Assembly: GCA_905250885.1 (NCBI GenBank)
Contig: CAJNOQ010000509.1
Location: 1 to 48,511 of the forward strand
Source: Didymodactylos carnosus
Taxonomy: Eukaryota; Rotifera; Eurotatoria; Philodinida; Philodinidae
Length of the DNA stretch: 48,511 nt
Direction: 5' to 3'
Both the position numbers and the translations under genes were made by a program. The notes beneath the pieces are model-generated. The model had not been told where the DNA came from, did not search any database, and was given only the letters and a program-made list of their open reading frames with translations. Positions 1-12,476 of this stretch are shown here, one piece after another. Numbering within the stretch: position 1 is the stretch's first letter; each line of letters begins with the position of its first letter.

Positions 1-192
1 GGCCACGCTGAGTCGAATGGTGATGTTTATTTTTAGTTTCAAATCGACCTAAAGTCACAATATCAAGATTTTCGAAATATCCGCTTTATACGCAACATAG
101 CGGTAGCATGCTTTAATTTGAAAATCTTGATATAGTGACTTTAGGTCGATTTGAAACTAAAAATAAACATCACCATTCGACTCAGCGTGGCC
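1..192. repeat. Palindromic repeat at the contig start
   Basis: Bases 1-73 and 120-192 are reverse complements with one visible mismatch, around a 46-base spacer. The outer end begins GGCCACGCTGAGTCGAATGG. The left arm starts exactly at base 1, so a left target duplication cannot be checked. It is either a foldback/MITE-type element whose outer end coincides with the assembly break, or an inverted chimera created at the contig edge. No coding content is seen inside. Confidence 0.85.
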
Positions 193-753
193 GATTACCC
201 CTATCTTGGCCCATTTTAGGATCATCCAAGGTCAACTGGCCGAAATCGGGGTGCTCGGGAAAACGCTTATAATTCCTGAATTGTAAGAGGTAGATAGTTA
301 AGGCTGGTCTAGAATTGTAGATCTCGGTTCGTGCTATCGGTTGCACTGTTTGAAAATCAGAATCCATCGTACGGTCCAGGAACGGCGGTCTCGTAAACTT
401 TGCATCGACAGGCCTACCATGGTAAACCTTACCTGAAAGCCTAGTTTTTGTATACGCTTACGTCCCCCAATGTTCTCTATCCAACGATGGAAACCGCATG
501 TCTCTATCACTTTTCGTTCAAATGTGATAAGCACTCTGTTGAGCCGCCTCGTTTTCAGAAAAGGATAATATGATATATATTAAATCATTTAAACTGACAA
601 TGAGTATCAATAATCCGACACAATTATTTGACTTCTTTTATAGTTGTCATTCGAAGTGCTCCTAGGATAAGAAAACAGTAACATGTGAACAATCATCTTT
701 TATTAACGAAAACAAAAAAGCACCATTATAATTTTTAACACATCTCATTTTCT
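193..753. other. Gap: GC-richer sequence beside palindrome, no recognised gene
   Basis: 193-545 is clearly more GC-rich than the flanks and holds two short overlapping minus-strand open frames (about 182-367 and 334-534) in different frames, with no recognisable domain. It may be a transposon remnant belonging with the palindrome at 1-192. From 546 on the sequence returns to AT-rich. A TTTATT (AATAAA on the minus strand) at 699-704 is a plausible poly(A) signal for the receptor gene ending at 754. Confidence 0.4.
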
Positions 754-3332
754 CTATGTTTTGATTATATATCCCCCATTTGATATCACAAAACTATCGC
801 TATTGTTCATCATAACACTACAACTTGTCTCATCTCTTACATCCAATTGACTACGTGTTTTATAGGTTGAAGAAAAATCTAAATAAGATGAATCAATATT
901 ATTTCGTTTTCGTTGTCGTTTATTTTTTATCGTTTGTGTACCAACAGTTATTTGAGAAGAAAATTTTTGATCGGTTATCGGTGTTAACTCTGTTACTGCC
1001 ATACTTGGACGTGTGTATAAATGACTCGCAGTATTTTGATTATTTGTTAAATTGGTTAATGGAGCATTTGAACAACGCGAAACAAATGATGGATGATGAT
1101 TAGTCTGACGATTTTGTTTTATACGTTGACGAATACTTTCATTATTCAAATATAAATGCCGTTTTGTATAACGACAACAAAGTAAATCAATGAATGATGA
1201 ACGAAAGTTTTTTGACATAAAACCATATAAGATTGGATTTGTACACTAAGAATAGAGAGCGAGAAGACAGACTATAGGATTTAATTCGTTAAAAAACATC
1301 TTACCGAGTTTAAATAGGCAAAAACATTGGCACATGTTGAAAGAATATCCATATATACTTCGTGTTTGTGTGCTGTATTTTTTGATAAAATAACGTTTGA
1401 TACAAATAATAACTGCATTGAAAACCAACATGTTGCATATGTCAAAACAACAGCTAAAATCATTCGTGTTGCACGTCTTTTCGATCGATTTACTTGACTA
1501 CCATGAGCACCACGTAAGAATTTTAACATTAAACCATACAAGATTACAATACATATTAACGGTAATGCATACAAAAAAACCACAAATCCAATCCAATAGA
1601 CGGATGCTTGATACGGTAGGGCATCGGTCATCGTATTTGTAGTTGTTATCGGATTATATTCGACTATTCGCGAAGAATAGTGTGACGTCCTATTTATTAA
1701 TGATGGTGATGGTGGTGGTGGTGATGACGATGATGATGATACAGAATAGTTCGTACGTAAATACTTTAGTAAACAATACAATGCTGGATCTTTTTCATTC
1801 TCATCATTAAAATTAAGTACAGTAAATAAGGAGCCAATTGGTAATGAAATGGTGACACCAATAAGCCATAGTGTTCTGAAATTATAGAAAAATGTATTAT
1901 TAATGTTTATTAAAGTAGACACATTCAAAAATACATTAGATCCTATCATAATATTAGCGTTACAGCCAACAATACTATCCAGTTTCGGAATAAACGAATC
2001 GTGGATACTTTTCAAATAGTTTTTAGTAAAAATGAGATAGACTTGTGGGTTTCGCTACTCCGCAAAGAAGATTAGGAGTCGTTTATTCACAATTTTCAGG
2101 AAATCTGATATCATATCTAAACCATGATAGATAAAGAGTCTGAAAGACTCTTATTTGTTAAAAGACACACTCACTTTAAACTGTCTTCTGCAATAAAAAT
2201 ATAAATATATTACTCTTTCGAATTTTAAGAATTGAACGGATTTTCTAGCCATTGTTTTCTAAAGCCTATGTTATAAAAACGTTTTTCAATTTATTTTTGA
2301 TGAAAAGATTGACTCTAACTAAATAATGAAAGTAATTCGAATGTCTCTATCTCATTTCTATTAAAAATTATTTAAAAAATATCCACGATCCGTATATATT
2401 TTAAATCGAATTAATTGACTTCTTTAAATTAAATGCAATTTACTTTTTTTTGAATCAGATTCATTGAGAATTAAGTCTATTAATTGTATAATACTATTAT
2501 AACATTGTTATTACTTACGAAAGAGTGCTGTAGAAATAATAGTTATCAAATGCTTACGTTATACAAATTGTTGTATTTTTCGGTGTACGATAGGATTTAA
2601 TAGAATCCATTGCCCTTACCACAGCCAAATACCTAAATGAGTCTTTTCATAAAAAATAATAGCTGATTAGATACAAAAAATTATTTCATACCGATCAAAT
2701 GACATGGCCACTAATAGATAGATACTCATGAATGCTGACAAATGATTAATAAATTGAGCTAAAAAAACATTAAATATAATCAGTAGAAGAAATAAAAATC
2801 AAAAAAAAAATATATTTCAAATATTATTATCAATCAGTAAATTTTTTTATAAATATTTTCTTGTTTGATCTATGAAATCAATGTATGTTTTCAGTTGCCC
2901 TGATCCAGTATGATTGCTATTATAATTGTATAGTAAACAAATGAAAGTAACATTATACTTATTATTTTATTTAGAATAATTAAAATTTGAATTTTTATTA
3001 CCTAATTTACATCCAAATGCTCCAAATGGCCATCTACCTATATTTGCAAGTGTATATAAAGTTGTGGGTATACAAAATATGATAAATAAAATATCAGCTA
3101 CTGCTAAATTAAATATTAATAAATTTGTTGGTGTTTGCATGCCCTTGTTTAATCCAATACCAATTAATACTAATGAATTTCCGATAAGACCACAAATAAA
3201 AAATATTCCAAATAAACATATTTTAAGTAAAGTTAATTGAGTAAATTCATTTTGATCAATTTGTGATAATGTTGTATTCATTGTTATTGTTGTTGATAAA
3301 TTAAAATTTATATTATTATTAGTTGTGTCCAT
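754..3332 (-). CDS. Class A (rhodopsin-like) neuropeptide GPCR, allatostatin-A/galanin receptor type
   Basis: Predicted plasma-membrane seven-helix receptor signalling through G proteins. Five exons on the minus strand: 3332-3002, 2758-2692, 2632-2558, 1875-1305, 1245-754. All junctions are GT-AG and phases close, giving 511 aa. The N-terminus is Asn/Thr-rich (NxS/T sites). Visible family marks are GN in TM1 (GLIGNSLV), LAVAD in TM2, WPFG plus the conserved extracellular Cys (about residue 108), DRYLAVV at 132-138 ending TM3, a basic loop before TM6, CW in TM6 and NPILY at 351-355 in TM7. The WPFG...CKL...DRYLAVV context is characteristic of allatostatin-A/galanin receptors. Extracellular loop 2 carries a Ser run then a Pro run. 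The tail of about 150 aa is Ser/Asn-rich. The ligand cannot be read from sequence, and other peptide receptors (somatostatin/allatostatin-C, kisspeptin types) remain possible. The start is the only Met upstream of TM1. Confidence 0.88.
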
Positions 3333-3830
3333 TTTTATAAATTATATAATTATATACATAATTGAAATATCATTTGATAATTTTAAATATTGATAATTGA
3401 TAGTTTTATTAACGTATACATAATAAAGATCAACTAAAATTCAAGAATAAATTATTAAACAGTGTGAAATGAATTAAATTTAAAAATTTAGATTATAAAA
3501 TAATTGCATTCAAACGATGAATAATTCTCATCTATTCGCTTCTAAATCATTTATTAGTTTTTTTTATAAAAGAGTTTTGTTTTCAATAAAAGTATGAGAG
3601 AGATTATAGAGAAGATTTTTTTTTTTTACGATATTTTTATAACGATCAATAAGATGAATGATTATTATAAGTGAGTTTACGGAACATTGCTACTATTATT
3701 TGAAAAATAAGATTGATGAAAAAACCTCTTGTTTTCCAGTCTTGACGGACATGTTGATCTATGAAAATGATTTCCCACTGACAGTTTATTGACATATTTT
3801 GTTTTCTCAATGGTATCTGCCAAGATAGTT

Positions 3831-3864
<34 letters not shown>

Positions 3865-3875
3865 GATGTGTGTAT
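3831..3875. repeat. Compound (TA)n(TG)n microsatellite
   Basis: A TATATATA run passes directly into a TG run of about 22 bases, then imperfect TG units. Non-coding. Confidence 0.9.
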
Positions 3876-5087
3876 GCTATTGATAACAGGATTTCAATAT
3901 ATTAAATAACTATAGGATAATAGATCTTCTAATTCTATCCAAATATTCATATTAAACTCTAATTTAAAATATATTTGCGTTTACAATAAGAAGAAACAAT
4001 ATTTTGATATAAATGAGAGTCAAATGCGTATTCTGATTGGCAAAGTTAAATTTTAATAAAAAAATAAAATCTTTTTAATGGCTTACAAGCAGAATTAAAT
4101 TATATAAATATGTATATATATATACATATATATTCAGCATAATTCCTGTATATTAGTGGCGATTGATAGAGCTCAAATGAAGTGAAAAATGTCTGTTTTT
4201 TTTTTTTAAAAGACACTATTTTCACTAACAACAGAGATGAACATTCATCTAATTTATTAGTGGAGAAATTTTTATTGTTATTTTAGTTTACTCAGTGTTC
4301 AATTGATTTTAATACCTACAGTTAAAGTAGAAAACAAAGAAACAGTATTGTAATCTCAATTCGACTATTATACATACAATATATTTAGAATTTCTATAAA
4401 TAATGAGGGAACAAGGAGGGGGTATATTGATTATAGCTTGAAAAATCTAATTGTTTTACATAGGGTCATAAATCAAGACGTCATTTGATTATGGAGTGTC
4501 GTTAAAAAATATAACGAAAACTAAGTGAATGAAAAAACTTAGATGCGATAAAAATCTTTTTTTGAGCAGTACGATTGCTCTTTCGAAAAAAAAAAAAAAA
4601 ATTTATTAATTCATAACAGAAAAACATCAGTAACATCAATCTCTCTCTCTCTCTTCTTTTGTCTTCTCTCTTATTTAGAAACTAATAGATAAAAAAAAGA
4701 AATTATTTTTTTTTCGTCTTTTTTTGTTGTTGTTGCGGGTGATGAAGAAAAGCATCCACTTTTGAACCACAAATCTCTCAATGTTTCTATTTTTTTCATA
4801 TTATTTCATAAGTATAATGAAAATTACAAATTAGCATTAAATTTGACAAAAACATTCGTTTTTTTATTCAACATTAGAAAAACTACCTGTTTCGAACAGA
4901 TGTCATGACATGTGTGTAGTATAAAACTTGAGAATAGAGTGACTTAGAAATTTGAAGCACGAAATATCAATTTGATTTCTTTTCTTTTTCTATGGTTGAA
5001 CAACAAAAAAGTCTTAAGACTACGTCCCGAATATACAATAGAAGGAAACGCTAACGGATGCATATAAGGACTGTTCAGAGATCCACA

Positions 5088-5120
5088 GTAAATAATAATA
5101 ATAATAATAATAATAATAAT
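5088..5120. repeat. (AAT)n microsatellite
   Basis: About ten uninterrupted AAT/ATA units. Non-coding context. Confidence 0.92.
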
Positions 5121-6878
5121 CAGAACTGTAAAAAGAAAAATAATACAAAAAAAACTAAGCTATCTTAGTCAAATATTTAAAGAAATTCAGTTCGGGAATG
5201 ATCTTTATCCATGCATTAAAAAATATATTTTCTTATTTAATTACCTAATTCTCAACAGGATATAGATTGTACTTTTTTTTTTGATCTGCATGAGAGTTAT
5301 GACAAAAGTCGGATGGCTACTCAGCATTTTCATCATTGACATTAATTTTTGTAAAAAACAATGTTAATCAACAAGAGTTTGATTGTCTTAAAGAGAAAAG
5401 AATTAAGATGGTACTTAAACACAATCGTCGAGTCGTAATAATCTCTAGTTATATATAATGTGACAGTTTTTAAATGATGTTTCGTTGACATTTTACAGCT
5501 GTATACGTTATAGACAATCTCTGTTTTTTATATGTTACATACCTCATGTCATCACTTTATATCCATTTTTAAGATTTTCCATCAACTAACCTGCATTGTG
5601 TATATTACCTTGATCTCTTTGTACATTTAAAAAGAAAAGAAAATTTTCTATGTCTAAAAACTAATCGTTTGCCACAGATCATTAGCATATATTTCCATCT
5701 TTTTAAGAATATATATTTGACTAATGGGTCTATCTTAGTTCTGTTAGATCGATCAATGACCAACTATACTAATGCCTTTCTCCTCATGAAAAATAAACAA
5801 ATGCGAGGCTAATAGTATATTAACTTTATATAGGGATGAACGACAGAGTTTTAGCTTCTTTCTGATTTATAGTTACTGTTACTTCCTATCACTACTGCTA
5901 CTATTATTACATATCGATCTATATATTGGATATGCAAGAAAAGAATACGCAAGTGTTCTCATAGATGTTTTTATAACAATGAGTATGTTCTCTTATTAGG
6001 AATATATCTTATCTTATCTAATCGTTCTTAGAGAGAAACATTATCAAGTTAAATAACATAACATTCTTATGTTGCGCTGTTTCAATAATTGTTTATATCT
6101 GTTTAGACAGATTGCGAAGATATAGAAACAAATTGATTATTTAGAGAATTGTGCATGCTTACCAAATTAAACCATAAAATGATGTCGTCATTGAACGTAT
6201 AATATAAGCGTTCAGTCAATAAAAACAAAAATAAAAAATTCTTGGTTATCTATCTGCTAGATAGGATCAATGCAATTAAAACGAACTACGCCATTTTACT
6301 CCGATAATTATTACTTTTTCATCTTCTGTGAAGATACCACCAGTTGTGTTCGTTAAGGAGGAAATCACGTTATGCTATACAAATTTTATTCAAATAGTCA
6401 CATATATTCTTCTCATAAATATGAAAAAATATTTAAATGATTTCTTTAAGATTGTAACATAATTTTATCTGTTAGAGACTAATTATTTCACTTTGTTGAC
6501 GATGTTTTAAAACATAACTACCTTCTTTTTAATTCTATACTATGTTTCACATACTAATTTGATTTACTATATATCCAATACAATGTGTTGGATATATATA
6601 TATATAATGGTATATTTTTGATATAATTTTAAAGTAACACTAAAAAGAAATGATATTTTTTTCCCAAATCCTTAAATATAGGTTACATCATATATTTTTC
6701 AAAAACAACAATGAGTATATAGTCAGTCTCATTTTCAAGTCAAGCAAAATTAGATGTTACTACTAGTAATTTGTTCGTTCTACCAAATTTAATCTTGTTT
6801 TGTATAATACATGCACTAAACAGCAATCTCTATATGTTTTGTCGGTTAAATTAGTTAACGCTAAATCGGATAAGATAA

Positions 6879-6899
6879 TATATATATATATATATATAC
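6879..6899. repeat. (TA)n microsatellite
   Basis: An uninterrupted TA run of about 20 bases. A second, shorter TA run lies at about 6590-6607. Confidence 0.88.
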
Positions 6900-7197
6900 A
6901 ATATACATAGATATCTATGACATCCCGAATGTAATATGGATTTTTTAGGGTTCAATATTTGTTATTTATTATCAACGGAACAAATTTGGCGATTTGTCAT
7001 AAATACACACATTATAACACCACTGTAGTGTGTGCCCCATGAGAAACAACAACACTAATTTTGTATTAAGACAGAGAAAAGAATAGAAGAGAATATCCTT
7101 TAGACGACTGTTATCCAACGTGTTTGCTATTGTTAAGTATGTATTATTACTGGTGTCGTGCCTAGTATAATCTAATGACGCTATAGCATAGTTTTGG

Positions 7198-7206
7198 AGA
7201 AAGAGA

Positions 7207-7254
<48 letters not shown>

Positions 7255-7256
7255 AA
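7198..7256. repeat. (GA)n purine microsatellite
   Basis: GAAAGA units pass into a pure GA run of over 35 bases. It is an all-purine tract of about 58 bases, the longest simple repeat in the window. Confidence 0.93.
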
Positions 7257-9539
7257 ATGTTCATGATAGATTTAGATAAAAACAAATTTTCTATCAGGAG
7301 TTGAACTTGATCTAGTCGGACAGAACATTACTAGAATTATTATCTGATATCAGACAAATTACGTACTTTTATATTTGATAAGAATATTTATAATAAAAAT
7401 TTTGTATCTACATTTGCGCATTAAAAATGTGTGTAGACGATCAAAGTTTCTTGACTACTGGTTATGAAAAAATTTGAAAATTTTTGAAAAAAAAATTTGA
7501 TGTTTTAAATAAATGTGTTTACTGATCGAGAACTAATCAAGCTATGTGGATAATGATGATAGAGTACAAAAGAAAAGATAATATGATTTAAAATCTTTAA
7601 TTTGAAAGAAAAAATATCAAGTTTTTTTCAATATTCGCTCATTTTCATACGAAAACAACTTTTCATTATCTATTTTCCAAGTTCTTCAGTACAAAATCTT
7701 GTGATTTTCTATGATAGTGATGCACATCTCTATTGAACACGTATGTAAACAAACACTTATTAGAATTACTTATCCATTAAACAGTAGAATATTGTTTATC
7801 TCTTATATTAACGCATTTTTTCTGTGAATGAGCAAAAAGAAAATCATGCGTTAACAGTTGACTTAATTTTTCTAGGGAATATTTGATTTTTGTCAGTCTT
7901 GAAATGTGACTGAACATAAATAACAAAAAAAAAAGAATAAAAATAACAAGTTGTAGAAAATATCTTTCATTCATGTGCACTAAGTGTAAATTTCCTCATG
8001 TTTTATATTCATCTTTCATTGAAAAAACATCGTTCAATGGATCAAATATAGACGTAACTTTCTGTCAAAATGATTTTTTAAAATATAACTTGTTTGTGAG
8101 GAATCGTCTGGACAGCTAATGAGATATAAGTATCTAAATCATTTTTAAAGTAAACGAGAAAATAAAAAAACTTAGCGATTTTGCTAAAAGTTATATTTTG
8201 ACTCTTGCGCCACCTATATCCTTTGAACAATTGAATACTTTGAGGTAAAATTGTTTTTAATTATCAGTTCATGGATTCTCTGAAAGCTTGATTCAAATTA
8301 AACACGATGTGGGAAAACGCTTTCTGTTCCTTAATGCTTGATATGTTTTATAGGCTACTTACATGATTTAGTTTCAAAACATCTGAAAGATTTTGAGAAA
8401 GGTTTATTGATCCTGCCAAGTTTTAACATTTGTAAAAATGTCGATACAAAGAAAAACTAGTTTGCTTTTAGAAAGTGAGGTTAAGTAGATAGTGTTTTTG
8501 TAATTTATCAAATCATACGGTTTGTAAAGCTCTTACAATTTTGTCAAGAACTATGTTAATTTTCACTCGCACAAAACCCAAAATTTAAAAAATGTATTCC
8601 AAAAAGATCTTCCAGAAGTCGAAAAACCTTTATCAAATCTTTTTCAGAAATTGACTACCTGCTAGTAAAAAAGTATAGTATACAATTTTTTTCGACATTT
8701 ATGATACTTTTTTTTTAGCATTTTACTATACCAGAAGAAGTGACCTACCAGTACGATTGAATAATGTCAAATCAACTTTGTCAAACAACTCAACTTTGCT
8801 ATGATAGATGAGCTATATCAGCTCGAAGCGAAATTCTGTCTAATCTTTTTGTTTCAAATAAATTTTCTCTTACTTATAATCAACTCATGATGATTGTAAA
8901 GTACACTTTAAGTGTCTGCTGATAATTAGCTATAGTAACGTATAAAAAAAAAAACGATAAAAATTTGGTTTACTTGAATGACACTTGTATAATTTTTATA
9001 GTTGATAAGTTCAATATGACTAAGAACAAAAAAACTTGTTATGTTTTGCTGTCCATATACTTCTTTACTCAATATAAAAACAACATTGATGACAAAACGA
9101 TCACCACATATATATCTACTCTGATCAATTAAAGTACACATATCTAAACGAGATAAAAGAAAGCAGACAAAAAAAAGATTCTGTTTCTAGTATCGCATAC
9201 AGAGGAGAAAAAAAAGAAAAGTTTTTGCATTGGAAAACATATTTGCGAACCATTCACGATGTACCCCTTTGAGTTTAGATATTATTATTATTAAATGAAA
9301 AAAAGAGGAAAAATATTGTCTGCACATACATATATCATCCATATTTTTATAACATCATAATTATTAGATTAGAAAAAACACACACACACAAAAGTAACAA
9401 ACATATTTCTTAGATTGATCGGGCGTGTAGTGAACGTTTTTTTGATTTTCCAATATAAATCTCTAAGTGACATGCGTTCACACAAACAAAGAAAATCATT
9501 AAAAAAAATTGTATTGAGTATTATGGCTAAGAATTCCAT

Positions 9540-10150
9540 CAACAACTCAGTACACTAACAGTCATTCATTCGTGAGACGGGACGGCTTAGTGACTATGTT
9601 GTTTGTCACGTACTGTAAATGTACTGTGTTCAGTGCCATCAGATCATGTGATAATCTTGGACAAGTTACTTATGACATAGTGTCTCGGATCATCCATCCA
9701 ACAGCATACTCACTACGTTGTGACGAACAATACAGCTTCTCTAGCTAGTTTACGTAGCCTTACAGAAAGCTAGCTCGTGGCTTAAGCACGGGCTTAAGTA
9801 ATTGGGCGAAAGAACTCTGCGTCAGGCTAGCCTCCTGTCCAAAGCTGTAATTGATGACAGTGAATGGGCTGAACCTCCAGCCCACCCGGTGGCTACGCCA
9901 ATTGAAACTGCCATTTGGCAGCACTCTATATCAGAAACGGCAGCCGCTAGATGGATGGGGTATTCTTCCTTTCATCTTCTTGCATTCAATTGTGCATTGC
10001 ACCAACGCTATCACGCTTCACTTGACGGTGTAAGCAAAGCTGCGTTTTGAATGGACTAACTAACAATTGAACTGCAGATGACTATTGAACCTTTTTATAA
10101 GTGTACTATCTTCTTTTGCTTACTTATCATGAATAAAGCGTTGTCATGTT
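9540..10150 (+). other. GC-richer island of unknown nature with poly(A)-signal-like end
   Basis: About 9540-10080 has near-balanced base composition, unlike the AT-rich flanks, and ends in a possible poly(A) signal (AATAAA, 10132-10137). The longest plus-strand open frame, 9802-10050 (82 aa), shows no domain and no Met-rich or low-complexity artefact pattern. A second frame (9851-10033) overlaps it. No clear intron pair was found. It could be a non-coding transcript, an exon of an unrecognised gene, or a degraded transposon. I cannot choose between these. Confidence 0.35.
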
Positions 10151-12054
10151 ATACTTACTGAGTTGGAAGTAAGATATATCTATCTCTCGGCTTGTATCTG
10201 GGCTTTTAGTTGTTTTTAGAATTCATGTCTTTCTGGATATAACTCATACTTTATTGCCTACTAGCTGTTATGACAAGTAAATGTTTTACATCTTATCCTA
10301 CATTGTCTCTATCAATCGTCGTTTTTCATTCTTTACAGTGATGCTAGATACACCGTTATTAATGCTGAAATATTAATTTATTTTTTTAGAGGAAACACGA
10401 TTTATGTGAGCTGAATTTTTGATTAGATAAAAAGCAATATTGTACAATTTTTTCATATCCAAAATTCATATTTAAATTAAAGTCAGATTCAGGTTGACAA
10501 AAATCAGTTTAGTAACTTCTCTGATAGAATAAAATATAACGAAAATATGAAAAAATGAAAGGAAAATCAATAAGTGCTCTATAAATAACTGCTTATCACT
10601 GTTGTTTTCAGTTTTTTCTCTCCTAATAGAACGAAAAAAAAATCGTTTTCATACCATTAGATAGAAAATTCAATTCTCTACAAAAATATACATTTATGGC
10701 TCTATAATTGAACTAGAATCACTGATATCCGAATGGAAAGACAAAAACTCATTTAAAAACTACATCAGATAAATAGATTCCAATCGCATTCCATTTTAAA
10801 AGTATTAAGCAGAACAAAATACACATGTACATGAAAGCCTTATACCAAAAAAAAATTGATCGATGAAACAGTGCCTGGTAAAAATTACTTTTTTAAGCTT
10901 CACGACTTATCCTTATTTTGATTTGTCTGGATAAGTGAAGCTGTAGTTCAATTACAGATTAATTTAGTGTTGTGCACATGAAATTCTTCGTGTTTTGATA
11001 TGATACTCGTGTTTGTTGTTTCAAAGAAAAATACTAATGCTACTGTCATTATTGTTTAGCTATTTATTACTCATTCATCTTTGATATTGCAATATCAGAA
11101 GCAAAAAATTAATTAGCAATTAACATATTGTACATTACAAAAAAATTCATCCTGGAATAAGATGACTTAAATTGGTTGAAAGTTAGCCGACTTCATTTCG
11201 TCTAATTTTTTGTCGGACAATTTTTCAATCTTATTTCAAAGACTAGCCCTATTACATGGGATCATGATAGTACCTGAATGCCGCTCGTATATATATTGTG
11301 TTCGTAGACTTTTGACAAAGAAATCAAGATAGATTTGTAAGTATACTTTTGTTTTCTTTTTTTCTTATTTATTTACAATTACTGGAATATTAGACAAATT
11401 TGGTGAATGATTTTCCGGCCTATAACATCTTAAAGTAAGTTAGATACATTCGTACTTAAATTAAGACATTTATAATGAAGATGAGAAAATGAATTTTCTT
11501 GTGATACAGCTTTAAATTGCACATGTTTTGATGACCAAAATACGTTTAAAAAAGTTAAAACAAATGACTCTTGATCTTTTGCGAGAAATTTTAATACGGA
11601 ATGGAGCAGGATAGAAAACGTGTACGATTCTGCTATGTTCCAACTGCCACACCATAAATTAAAATTCAATTTTCGAATCAAATATGCAGTTTTATAGAAT
11701 GGAATTGGTTAAAGAAAAGTTTTCGCTATCTGTTAAAAGAAAAAAATATTATTATAGGCCATCCATTATTACTATGAAAAATGTAGTAGTAATAAAACGC
11801 AATATCATTTAAAAATAGAATACATTATTAAAATTAATCTCACTGTTTTTCACAGGAAGATTGTGTATAGAAAAAAAATGAGTGAAAAAGCTGACGCCAT
11901 CAGAAACGGATTACGCATTCTTATAGAATGGTTAAAATACAAAAACAATTAAAATGATGTGAAACACTTTATAACCCACATCTTGAGAGACAAAATCTCG
12001 TCAGTGCGCTTTTTTTCTTGTATTAAAAAGGACAATCTATTTCATTTTCAACTG
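10151..12054. other. Gap: AT-rich, no gene recognised
   Basis: No exon with recognisable content on either strand. A minus-strand frame of 83 aa (11430-11681) has no domain. The only distinct structure is an imperfect hairpin at about 10898-10945. Confidence 0.5.
10898..10945. repeat. Short imperfect hairpin
   Basis: AGCTTCAC-GA-CTTATCC faces GGATAAGTGAAGCT across a loop of about 17 bases: a 14-bp stem with a two-base bulge. It is too short for a confident microRNA-precursor call and could be a remnant of an inverted-repeat element. Confidence 0.4.
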
Positions 12055-12062
12055 CCTGTTAA

Positions 12063-12468
12063 TAGGACTGTGACAGTTACCGGTTACTGTTACCACCGTT
12101 ACTCGGTAACTGTAACTGCTGAACAGTTGACGTTCTTGGTAACGGTAACGGGTAAGCAGTTATCGTACAAGTAACGATAACGACCAGTTACAAGTAACGG
12201 TAACTGTTCAGTATATCTTTCAAGAGTCAAATCTCTAAATATCTAGGTATCCAGGGTGAGGATGAAAGTTCGTAGCCTCACCCTCACCCTGGATACCTAG
12301 ATATTTAGAGATTTGACTCTTGAAAGATATACTGAACAGTTACCGTTACTTGTAACTGGTCGTTATCGTTACTTGTACGGTAACTGCTTACCCATTACCG
12401 TTACCAAGAACATCAACTGTTCAGCAGTTACAGTTACTGTAACGCTAATGGTAACTGTCACAGCCCTA
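12063..12468. mobile_element. hAT-type foldback MITE with 8-bp TSD
   Basis: A 406-bp non-autonomous element that is almost entirely one inverted repeat. The left arm (12063-12261) and right arm (12282-12468) surround a 20-base loop. Ends are TAGGACTGTGACAG and, complementary on the right, TAGGGCTGTGACAG. Flanks are identical 8-mers CCTGTTAA at 12055-12062 and 12469-12476, the duplication length expected of hAT transposases. Both arms are filled with copies of GTTAC/GTAAC in both orientations. The right arm is slightly shorter than the left (internal deletions). The plus-strand open frame crossing it (11959-12174) is not a gene. Confidence 0.9.
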
Positions 12469-12476
12469 CCTGTTAA

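Larger units (their letters stand above)
3333..9539. other. Gap: 6.2 kb gene-free AT-rich DNA
   Basis: Upstream region of the receptor gene. I find no open frame with recognisable content or with splice sites on either strand. Short frames such as 7777-7980 and 8926-9141 (minus) are composed of AT-rich residues and look random. The stretch contains several microsatellites (listed separately) and many poly-A/T runs. Regulatory elements for the receptor may lie here, but none can be identified by eye. Confidence 0.6.

Noticed and set aside
825-1103. Plus-strand open frame over the receptor's last exon
   Set aside because: It is the antisense shadow of the GPCR exon 1245-754, which carries NPxxY and fits splice phase.
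7198-7256. GA tract as a possible functional GAGA-type element
   Set aside because: A long pure dinucleotide run is better explained as a microsatellite; nothing ties it to a promoter.
11959-12174. Plus-strand 71-aa open frame
   Set aside because: It runs into the GTTAC-array arm of the hAT MITE; the repeated VTVTG residues are translation of the motif array.
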